From Candidatus Gastranaerophilales bacterium (lineage in GTDB: Bacteria > Cyanobacteriota > Vampirovibrionia > Gastranaerophilales > Gastranaerophilaceae): DNA of 10,204 nt. The translations under genes and the position numbers were made by a program. How positions within the stretch are numbered: the first letter of the stretch is position 1; each line of letters begins with the position of its first letter. Under the pieces are notes generated by a model. The model searched no databases. It was not told where the DNA came from and saw nothing but the letters and a program-made list of their open reading frames with translations. The DNA lies in contig CALUTA010000045.1 of the NCBI GenBank assembly GCA_944323585.1, forward strand, positions 1-10,204, read 5' to 3'. Shown one piece after another: positions 4,429-10,204 of this stretch.

Positions 4429-7400
4429 TTATTTTTCAGGATTAAGCTCTCTCAGAACTCTGTCAAGGCAGGCATTCGGCGAGTATTGCCACTCACGGAA
4501 GGTTATTCTGTTTACCTTAAACCCGCAGCGTTCCAGGATTGCCTGTTTTTTCATTGAGGGCATTGTTGAGGAGATTTTATCGTCCATTCCGTCAACTTCA
4601 ATAACGATTTTGTCGTCAACAAGTAAATCCGCAGACAATCCGGCAATTTCGGCACCTGCCTGAACTTTATGCCCCCGTTCTCTGATTTGGGATGCGATAA
4701 TCTGTTCAAGTTCGTTTTTGTAAGTGTTTTCGGCAATATCTCCTGAAAGCATTGCCTGACGCATATTTTGATAATGTTTCAGAAAGTTTATATAATTTCT
4801 GAAATGCCCTTCCGGAAGTTCTGTCGGGTCTTTTGAGATAAAATTGATAACTTTATTTCTGGCACGGGTAACGGCAACGTTAAAGAGGTTTGGTTTTTGA
4901 AGGAAGATAAGGCTTTGCGGGAAACTGTTGTTTGCAATTGCCCAGCTTATGAGCATAATATCTCTTTCGTCCCCCTGAAACGTATGTGCCGTACCGATTT
5001 CAATCTGATGTTTCTTAATCATGTGATCCGAAAGAACTTTGGATAGAGAAACTTTCAACTGTTCAACCTGCGCGCGGAACGGGGAAATAATTCCGATAGA
5101 AACAGGATTGTCAGGATTTTTGCGCTCGTCCTCAATAACAATTTCATGAACACGTTTGACAACCGCTTCGATTTCCGGAAGATTTCGGGTTGCGTCAGCA
5201 TCAACTTTTCCGTCTTTAACTTCTTCAAGTTCAAGTACAAGATCATCCGACTTATCTTTTCGCATAACACGAATTCTGTCATTGTAGAACTCGTGGTTTG
5301 AGAAATTGATAATCGGCGGAAGGCTTCTGAAATGTTCGTCAAGCATAACGGAATTTATTGAATAATAATCCGCAAGGTCGAACATAGAATTTGTTCTAAA
5401 CCGCCAGATGAGCTGGTATTTGTCGGGGATTCCGTACTGGCTGAGGAAAGATTGTTCTTTAGCTTTTTCAAGGAATGAAAGATGCGGAAGCTGTTTGTCA
5501 TCACCGACGATTACAGCTCTTTTGGCACGGAAAAGTATCGGGAAACAGCTTGCAATATCGCATTGAGAAGCTTCATCAATAATTGCAACGTCAAACATGC
5601 CGGGCTTTAGCGGAAGTGAATCCGACACGGCATAAGTCGTTACACACCAGCAGGGGAAAGCTTCAAGAAGCGGTTTAAAATCTTCTTCTTCAAGAATATT
5701 TGTCTGCTGGCGCTTGCGGTTTGAGATAAGAGATTTTGCGTGGATTTTCAATCTTCTGCACTTGTTTTCATCCCTCAGAAGTGCTCTAAGCGCCTCACGT
5801 CGTTTGTTTTTGAGAATATTCACAGCAAGTTTTGGCTGTTTCTTTTTCATCTGGCGGATTTGCTCGGACATAATGTGAAGGTTGCCGAGTGCCTGAATCT
5901 GTTCTTCGACACTGTTCATATCACAAATCTTTGCGGCAAGCTGGAGTTCTTCTGCCAGTTTGGAAAGATTTTGAGGAGTCGCATCAAAGTCTTTCATCTC
6001 AAGGATTTTTTTCAGCTGCGAAAGCGTTGTAAAATTCGTAAATTTGCTGAAAATTCCTGATTTTTGAATGTTTTCACGAAGAGTTTTAAGAGTATTTCGG
6101 ATTGCCTCAACCTCATTTTTCTTCAAGTTCCGTCTGATAAATACTGATTCGGGGTGAAGTGCGCTTTCTTCCTCGGCTTCGATTGATTTTTCTCTCCAGA
6201 TTTTTTCGAGTTTTATAATCTGTTCGCACTTTTCTTCTGTTTTGCGCAAGATTTCAAGATGGTTTTTCATATCATCAAGGTCTGCAAAAAGCGCATCTTC
6301 AAAACCGCTGTCAAGCGACGAATGCTCTGCAATAAGCGCATTAAGTTCATTGCTCAGAGAACGCTGATAATTCAGACGTCCCGCACGAAGCGCCATATGG
6401 CTTGCACCAAGCGCATTAAGCCTTTCAGCCACAACATCAACGGCTTTATCCATTCTGGATGCGACAAGAACCGTTTTGCCGTTTGCGACAAGATGGGCAA
6501 CCAGATTTACGATAGTTTGCGATTTACCTGTTCCGGGAGGCCCCTGAACAGCTACAAACTTCGTGTTATCAATGTTTTTGATTACCTGCTGCTGGGTATC
6601 TGACAGAGAAAGCGGGGTTATCGGATAAAATTCCTTTATAGCATTGATATCTTTTATCGGAACTGATTTTTCTTTGCTCTGCGCAAATTCTTCGTTAATT
6701 ATACTGAGAGCCGTTTCTCTGTAAATTCCGCTCGGCTGCTCGGCAATTCTGGTGAGTTCATGAAGAACACCCGCCGTCATTGAAGGTCGTTTTGTCAAAA
6801 TGATTGCGCTTTGATAAGTTACTGAAATTTTTTCCAGCTTAACCCTTTGTTTCTGCGCATTTTCTTCGTGTTCAATTACATCTTCAATGTTTTCACCATC
6901 GATTTTTTCTTTGTAGAAATCTTTTTCGTTAGTTTTGGAAATATTGTCTTCTGTTTCGTAATCGGATTTGTTGCATGAAATCTCGACTTCCGGAACAAGG
7001 GATTTAAGAGTAGTCAAAAATATATTGAGTTTTTCTTCCGTTATAGGAAGTTCCGGCACAACGTCAAGAAGCCCTTCAAGCATAATATCCGTTTCATCTT
7101 CGTCATCCGACTTTCTCATCAAAGCAGCCAGTGCTCCTGTGTTCAGCGACAAAACTTCATCCAGCGGAAGACAGTTAATATTTACGCCGTTTCGCTCCAG
7201 CTTGCAGGGCATATACAATAACGGAGTCAAAAATTCATTCTGCCGTTTTGATTTATTGCTTTTGCCGACAAGAAACAAATATCCGTAAATTAAGTATTTA
7301 TCTTTTGAACCGAGTTCACTCTGGAGCATAAGTTCGGTCAGTTTGCTGTCTTTGCCGTCAAGGGAAATGTATTCTTTATTTTGCGTAAAAAGTTCTTCTT

Positions 7401-7563
7401 CTCCCGGAAGAAAAATCCATTTGTTGTCCTTGTCGCCCTTAAGGTTTCTGAAAGTAGAGCTTTTAACCTCTTCTCTCACACAGTCGTGAAGATACTGGCT
7501 TAATTTTTTTATGAAACTGTTATTAAATGCCGAATTTAGTGCTTTTGTTGCTTCCTGTAACAT
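4429..7563 (-). CDS. UPF1/DNA2-type superfamily 1 helicase with C-terminal Vsr/DUF559-like nuclease domain
   Basis: 1044 residues. Residues 1-330 are unrecognised, with an acidic linker at about 150-235. The helicase core has Walker A QGPPGTGKS (340-348), motif Ia VLVASRMDKAVD, Walker B IIDEASQ (661-667), motif III GDDKQLPH (687-694), LDEHFRS (741-747), motif V TAHTFQGDE (858-866) and motif VI FNVAVTRARN (894-903). A helical, partly coiled insertion at about 420-625 separates Ia from Walker B. Residues 945-1044 fit a very-short-patch-repair-like PD-(D/E)XK nuclease: E951/E953, AD979, IEVDG (E989, D991), K1005/K1006 and REW (1023-1025). From the family it should unwind or translocate on nucleic acid and cleave DNA; a defence role is inferred from this domain pairing and the accessory-looking context. 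The start is supported by AGAGGAG just before the ATG. It is transcribed away from cca. Confidence 0.9.
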   Translation of the reverse strand: MLQEATKALNSAFNNSFIKKLSQYLHDCVREEVKSSTFRNLKGDKDNKWIFLPGEEELFTQNKEYISLDGKDSKLTELMLQSELGSKDKYLIYGYLFLVGKSNKSKRQNEFLTPLLYMPCKLERNGVNINCLPLDEVLSLNTGALAALMRKSDDEDETDIMLEGLLDVVPELPITEEKLNIFLTTLKSLVPEVEISCNKSDYETEDNISKTNEKDFYKEKIDGENIEDVIEHEENAQKQRVKLEKISVTYQSAIILTKRPSMTAGVLHELTRIAEQPSGIYRETALSIINEEFAQSKEKSVPIKDINAIKEFYPITPLSLSDTQQQVIKNIDNTKFVAVQGPPGTGKSQTIVNLVAHLVANGKTVLVASRMDKAVDVVAERLNALGASHMALRAGRLNYQRSLSNELNALIAEHSSLDSGFEDALFADLDDMKNHLEILRKTEEKCEQIIKLEKIWREKSIEAEEESALHPESVFIRRNLKKNEVEAIRNTLKTLRENIQKSGIFSKFTNFTTLSQLKKILEMKDFDATPQNLSKLAEELQLAAKICDMNSVEEQIQALGNLHIMSEQIRQMKKKQPKLAVNILKNKRREALRALLRDENKCRRLKIHAKSLISNRKRQQTNILEEEDFKPLLEAFPCWCVTTYAVSDSLPLKPGMFDVAIIDEASQCDIASCFPILFRAKRAVIVGDDKQLPHLSFLEKAKEQSFLSQYGIPDKYQLIWRFRTNSMFDLADYYSINSVMLDEHFRSLPPIINFSNHEFYNDRIRVMRKDKSDDLVLELEEVKDGKVDADATRNLPEIEAVVKRVHEIVIEDERKNPDNPVSIGIISPFRAQVEQLKVSLSKVLSDHMIKKHQIEIGTAHTFQGDERDIMLISWAIANNSFPQSLIFLQKPNLFNVAVTRARNKVINFISKDPTELPEGHFRNYINFLKHYQNMRQAMLSGDIAENTYKNELEQIIASQIRERGHKVQAGAEIAGLSADLLVDDKIVIEVDGMDDKISSTMPSMKKQAILERCGFKVNRITFREWQYSPNACLDRVLRELNPEK

Positions 7564-7675
7564 TATGACTCCTCTTTAATCCCCTTTTTTATAAAATATT
7601 GCAGTTTTATTTTTTAACATGCCGCAAGGGGTTAAGTTATTCCATTTTTTACCATTTTACGCTAAAATCAGTATT
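7564..7675. promoter_or_regulatory. Divergent promoter gap between the helicase gene and cca
   Basis: This 112-bp gap must hold both start regions. For cca, TAAAAT at 7663-7668 ends seven bases before the ATG at 7676, with a weak TTCCAT at 7640-7645 (17-base spacer), predicting a leaderless or nearly leaderless message. For the helicase gene the - strand has AT-rich -10-like sequence (TATTTTATA, about 7594-7586) but no good -35. No inverted-repeat operator was seen. Confidence 0.4.
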
Positions 7676-8863
7676 ATGGACATCATCAGTTTAAACGATA
7701 CTTCAAAATTATACCTTGTCGGCGGAGTTGTGAGAGATGAACTTCTAGGAATTAAGTCGCTTGATGTCGATATTGTTTACGAGGGCAGCGTCATCGAGGA
7801 TATCGAAACGCTCAGACAATCCCAAAAGGATGTCCTTTTGAATCTGTTTCAAAAACTCTATGACATAAACATTCGACCTGAAGAAACTGACATTGAAGTT
7901 GTCCGCACAAACCCCGATTTCGGAACGGTTCGTGTTAAACTTTCAGGGCTGGAAGTCGATATAGCCTCAACCAGAACAGAACGCTATGACCGCAAAGGTC
8001 ATCTTCCGCAGGTCGAAAAAATCGGCTGTTCTTTACAGGAAGACGTTATGCGCAGAGATTTTACGGTTAATTCGCTATACAAATCATTATCCACAGGTGA
8101 AATCTTTGACTTCACAGGCGGGCTTGAAGATTTGAAAAATAAAAAACTCAGAATTCTCCACGATAAAAGCTTCATCGATGATCCGACAAGAATTATACGT
8201 GCTCTCAAATTTTCCCACCGTTTCGGTTTTGAATTGGATGACAAAACTCTTGAATTGCGTGACGAATATTTAAAAAACATCAACTACGATATGTGTTACA
8301 AACGCATAAAAAAAGAACTGATTGAAACTCTGGGCCTGAACAGTGACGAAGTTTTCAAGCGGTTTATAAAAGAAAAAATTTACAAACTCATAACTGAAAA
8401 TGAAGTTGAATTACCAGCAAATTCTCCGGAACAATTAATCAAAAAATATGCGCCCGATTCCGAAAATATCTGGTTGATTTATGCAGGAATTTTAAGGGAT
8501 TTGTCACGTCTTGAATTGACCAGAAAAGAGCAGAAAATTCTTGACGATTTTGCGGAACTGGAAGCCAAAAATCCGCAAAATGATTTTGAAATTTACAAAG
8601 CCTTTGAAAATAAAGAGGTTGAAAGTCTAATTCTTTATGCTATATTAAAAGATGAAAAACCAGCACGGCATTATCTGGATAATTTAAAACAGATTAAAGT
8701 CCGAATTACAGGTAAAAATCTGGAGATGATGGGAATCGAACCCTCTCCTAAATACAAAGAAATTTTTGATTTTGTATTGAAAAAGAAACTTGAAACCCCG
8801 CAAATGACACTTGCTGATGAGATTTGTGCCGTGCAGAATTATATTACAGACGAAAGGGATTAA
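7676..8863 (+). CDS. cca: tRNA nucleotidyltransferase (CCA-adding enzyme / poly(A) polymerase family, class II)
   Basis: Adds or repairs the 3' CCA of tRNAs; some relatives add only CC, only A, or poly(A). From the ATG at 7676 it has 395 residues. It carries LYLVGGVVRDELLG (12-25), the metal-binding DVD (Asp30, Asp32) with a third carboxylate at Asp95 (VDIAS), RRDFTVNSL (126-134) and DDPTRIIRALKFSHRFGF (168-185), the bacterial class II set in the correct order. The stretch between GS and FGTVRV (residues 37-87) seems somewhat longer than usual. The C-terminal half (about 225-395) is helical and poorly conserved, as in the family, and no HD domain is seen. An in-frame ATG at 7619 would add 19 unconserved residues, and neither start has a ribosome site; 7676 is preferred from homologous N-termini. 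The exact nucleotide specificity cannot be read from sequence. Confidence 0.88.
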   Translation: MDIISLNDTSKLYLVGGVVRDELLGIKSLDVDIVYEGSVIEDIETLRQSQKDVLLNLFQKLYDINIRPEETDIEVVRTNPDFGTVRVKLSGLEVDIASTRTERYDRKGHLPQVEKIGCSLQEDVMRRDFTVNSLYKSLSTGEIFDFTGGLEDLKNKKLRILHDKSFIDDPTRIIRALKFSHRFGFELDDKTLELRDEYLKNINYDMCYKRIKKELIETLGLNSDEVFKRFIKEKIYKLITENEVELPANSPEQLIKKYAPDSENIWLIYAGILRDLSRLELTRKEQKILDDFAELEAKNPQNDFEIYKAFENKEVESLILYAILKDEKPARHYLDNLKQIKVRITGKNLEMMGIEPSPKYKEIFDFVLKKKLETPQMTLADEICAVQNYITDERD

Positions 8864-8867
8864 AAAA

Positions 8868-9239
8868 ATGAATATTGTACAGAATATAAAAATTGCCGGA
8901 ATGAGCGCTCTTTTAGGATTGGGGGCTTCTTCATGCGAAACAGGTATGCATGGACAAAAAGCACTGGAAGCAGTTAAATCTTCCGCTCTTGAAACCGTGG
9001 ATTATAAAAATCTTCCGACAAAAGAATACCACAGACTTTTAGAAGGCGAAAAACAGGCAAAAAACAACTGTCTCTGGGCATGGGACGGCAATGTAAAAGC
9101 CATCAAATACTGGGACAGCATAAAAACTGATGCGCTTGTAAAAAAAGCTTATCAGGAAGGTGCTCAAATGGTTCGCGACAGCATCAACTCCGCAAACCTG
9201 AAAAAAATCGCCGCTGATTCTTTGAAAAAAGTTAAATAA
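8868..9239 (+). CDS. Small exported or lipoprotein-like protein of unknown function
   Basis: A 123-residue protein starting four bases after the cca stop codon, behind AAAGGGA, so it is probably in the cca operon. The N-terminus has a charged start (MNIVQNIK), a hydrophobic stretch (IAGMSALLGLGA) and a cysteine in GASSC at residue 23. This resembles a lipoprotein signal, though ASS before the Cys is weaker than the usual L-A-G, so lipid attachment is uncertain. The mature part is lysine-rich and helical with no recognised domain; WAWDGNVKAIKYWDS is the most distinctive segment and could serve as a search seed. It may sit in the envelope; no function is assigned. An upstream ATG inside cca (8811) is rejected because it would bury the signal. 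Confidence 0.7.
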   Translation: MNIVQNIKIAGMSALLGLGASSCETGMHGQKALEAVKSSALETVDYKNLPTKEYHRLLEGEKQAKNNCLWAWDGNVKAIKYWDSIKTDALVKKAYQEGAQMVRDSINSANLKKIAADSLKKVK

Positions 9240-9420
9240 TAAAATATTATTGAAAAATTTTCAAATTTATTATTTATTTTCACTTGAAAAAATCAAAAAT
9301 GCGGTTATAATTATAGAACGGGCTGTGAGTGAAATTTCACACCTACAGAATTGCACATTTATAATTGAATTCGTAATTATCCATTGACATGCCGAATCGT
9401 TATGGGATTTTTAGCCTACC
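9240..9420. other. Non-coding stretch before the repeat element
   Basis: No protein gene is seen. A purely A/T hairpin TTGAAAA/TTTTCAA near 9250-9265 is at best a weak terminator for the lipoprotein-like gene. Further along are the orphan promoter and hairpin listed separately, and at 9354-9368 a 14-base stretch, ACATTTATAATTGA, that is repeated exactly at the tmRNA promoter (9787-9800). Confidence 0.5.
9284..9311 (+). promoter_or_regulatory. Orphan consensus promoter (TTGAAA-16-TATAAT)
   Basis: TTGAAA at 9284-9289 and TATAAT at 9306-9311 with a 16-base spacer have the same boxes and spacing as the promoter at 4197-4224. Transcription would begin near 9318 and meet no protein ORF. The first bases fold: CTGT (9323-9326) pairs with ACAG (9345-9348) around the palindrome GTGAAATTTCAC (9329-9340). 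It could drive an unannotated small RNA or act as a distal promoter for ssrA. Confidence 0.6.
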
Positions 9421-9588
9421 GTCATTCTGAGGGCATAGCCCGAAGAATCCAGCTTTTTTATGTAATCCTGAACTTGTTTGCCTGCTTTGCCAAAATCTTT
9501 GATTTCGTGCAAAATGTCCGGTTGTCCACAGGGTTTCTTTTATACATTAATCAGCTGGATTGCTTCGTCTATTCAGGCTCGCAATGAC
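9421..9588. repeat. 168-bp MITE-like repeat with terminal inverted repeats
   Basis: The left end at 9421-9454 begins GTCATTCTGAGGGC and ends GAAGAATCCAGCT. The reverse complement of the right end (9553-9588) begins GTCATTGCGAGCC and ends GAAGCAATCCAGCT. The 34-36 bp ends are thus imperfect inverted repeats bounded by GTCATT...AATGAC. Sequences of this GTCATTnnGAG...GAAnnAATCC type are widely dispersed non-autonomous repeats in many bacterial genomes (established pattern). The interior has no ORF. No clear target-site duplication is seen. Confidence 0.75.
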
Positions 9589-9791
9589 AAATTTATTCTA
9601 TTTTTGTATATGTATATGGCAAATGATAATTATGATTGAATTTATGGGGACGGTTGCCTTCTTTTCTTAATGAGAGCGGAAAGCTCGAATTATAGAAAAT
9701 GGCGTCACGGTTCCATGAATTTAGCTGCAATTGAAGAATCTCTTCATACAGTGACTGGATTTGAACCGCACAACGCGCGGTCTTGTACATT
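9589..9791. other. Non-coding stretch between the repeat element and ssrA
   Basis: Apart from the ssrA fragment at 9631-9652 this holds small hairpins only: GAGC/GCTC at 9674-9686, TGAAGA/TCTTCA at 9732-9746 and CCGC/GCGG at 9766-9780. Short ORFs on both strands here have no ribosome site or recognisable product and are not called. Confidence 0.5.
9631..9652 (+). repeat. Partial duplicate of the ssrA promoter and 5' acceptor strand
   Basis: TATGATTGA followed by ATTTATGGGGACG repeats the ssrA start region (9792-9815, TATAATTGAGA then ATTTATGGGGACG). The 13-base core at 9640-9652 is identical to 9803-9815 and includes GGGGACG, the 5' acceptor strand of tmRNA. The similarity stops right after GGGGACG, so this is a fragment, not a second gene. 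Confidence 0.6.
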
Positions 9792-9797
9792 TATAAT
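9792..9797 (+). promoter_or_regulatory. ssrA promoter -10 box
   Basis: TATAAT ends 12 bases before the mature tmRNA 5' end, so transcription from about 9804 would leave a leader of roughly five bases for RNase P to remove. No good -35 hexamer is found 16-18 bases upstream (CACAAC region). Confidence 0.6.
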
Positions 9798-9808
9798 TGA
9801 GAATTTAT

Positions 9809-10204
9809 GGGGACGTTTTGGATTTGACAGGATGTTTCGGTTGGAACAGGCTGCGGGTTCGTGCGCTGTTCACGGTTATCAACGAGCAAAACAAATTAAA
9901 TGCTAACGTAGTTGAAGCAGACTTCAGCAAAGCAGCATATGCAAAAGCTGCCTAGTTTGCGATTATAGCTACTCATAGAGCCCAGCTTGCCGGTTTTATG
10001 GGTCCATTATGCAAGCGCAGTACGTCAATGACGGTAGACGTATCCAGATAACCGTCAGGGGTTTAGAGTTTCCCTTAAATAAAACCTTGGGCTGATTTAT
10101 AAGGTTCTGATTTTCCCCCGAATCAGCCGAGAAAATGAAAATCTACACTCGTAGACGTCGGTTACAATCCATTTTGGACAGGGGTTCGACTCCCCTCGTC
10201 TCCA
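9809..10204 (+). ncRNA. ssrA: Transfer-messenger RNA (tmRNA)
   Basis: Rescues ribosomes stalled on non-stop mRNAs by acting first as an alanyl-tRNA and then as a short mRNA encoding a degradation tag, together with SmpB. The 5' end GGGGACG (9809-9815) pairs over all seven positions, with one G-U, with CGTCTCC (10197-10203), followed by discriminator A at 10204. The T-arm is AGGGG-TTCGACT-CCCCT (10180-10196). The 5' domain TTTTGGATTTGACAGGATG is the conserved tmRNA D-like region. About 240 bases between the tag stop and the T-arm hold the expected pseudoknot domain. The window ends at the discriminator base, so it is unknown whether CCA is encoded. If it is not, the cca-family enzyme nearby would be needed to complete it. 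One-piece, non-permuted gene. Confidence 0.95.
9902..9955 (+). other. tmRNA tag-peptide reading frame
   Basis: With resume codon GCT at 9902 (tmRNA nucleotide 94, close to the usual position), the frame reads ANVVEADFSKAAYAKAA and stops at TAG 9953-9955. Tags usually start with Ala, often Ala-Asn, and end in Ala-Ala. The last three residues here are Lys-Ala-Ala rather than the common Leu/Val-Ala-Ala, and at 17 residues the tag is longer than the 10-15 of many bacteria. The resume position is inferred from frame and spacing. Confidence 0.75.

Noticed and set aside
7619..7675. Upstream ATG that would lengthen the cca product by 19 residues
   Set aside because: No ribosome site, residues unlike any CCA-enzyme N-terminus, and a -10-like box lies inside the extension.
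9240..9270. Terminator after the lipoprotein-like gene
   Set aside because: The only stem is A/T-only with almost no loop; too weak to call.
9750..9790. tRNA-like T-loop on the - strand (GGTTCAAATCC)
   Set aside because: The flanking bases do not form a 5-bp T-stem, and no acceptor, D or anticodon arms are found around it.
9670..9906. 78-codon + strand ORF running into tmRNA
   Set aside because: No ribosome site, no recognisable product, and it overlaps the tmRNA 5' domain in a different frame from the tag.
1..10204. CRISPR array or IS transposase
   Set aside because: No regularly spaced repeats and no transposase-like protein were seen; the only mobile-looking sequence is the ORF-less 168-bp element.

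Overview
The window is from an AT-rich bacterial chromosome. Short gene spacing, Lys/Glu-rich proteins, purine-rich ribosome binding sites and near-consensus TATAAT boxes are seen throughout. The sequence alone does not fix the species. An uncultured, low-GC gut-type lineage (for example a Gastranaerophilales/Vampirovibrionia-like bacterium or a Clostridia relative) is a guess from overall style, not a demonstrated assignment.

Region 1 (1-3422) is a type II fatty-acid synthesis cluster on the + strand: the 3' part of fabD, then fabG, acpP and fabF. FabD loads malonyl onto ACP, AcpP carries the chain, FabF condenses and FabG reduces the 3-ketoacyl-ACP. acpP has its own near-consensus promoter. 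The acpP-fabF gap holds a run of hairpins, a second TATAAT box and a leader closed by a 7-bp stem. A strong intrinsic terminator, probably bidirectional, ends the cluster.

Region 2 (3420-7563) looks like accessory DNA. A small unknown gene on the - strand faces away from two tandem paralogous 70-residue helix-turn-helix-like proteins, and a perfect 16-bp inverted repeat lies between them over the promoter region. Then comes a compact 4197-4370 locus. It has a consensus promoter, a structured RNA of about 95 nt with an intrinsic terminator, and on the opposite strand a 24-residue basic/hydrophobic ORF with a near-perfect Shine-Dalgarno. A short repeat could let the two transcripts pair. The layout resembles a type I toxin-antitoxin locus and is the main candidate for something undescribed. 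Next to it, on the - strand, is a 1044-residue UPF1/DNA2-type superfamily 1 helicase with a C-terminal Vsr/DUF559-like nuclease domain, a plausible defence or nucleic-acid-processing enzyme.

Region 3 (7564-10204) holds a CCA-adding-enzyme family gene (probable leaderless start), a small secreted or lipoprotein-like gene, and a 569-bp stretch without protein genes. That stretch contains an orphan consensus promoter with a hairpin, a 168-bp repeat element with terminal inverted repeats, and a partial copy of the tmRNA gene's 5' edge. The window ends with ssrA (tmRNA), complete to its discriminator base, with an encoded 17-residue proteolysis tag ending Lys-Ala-Ala.
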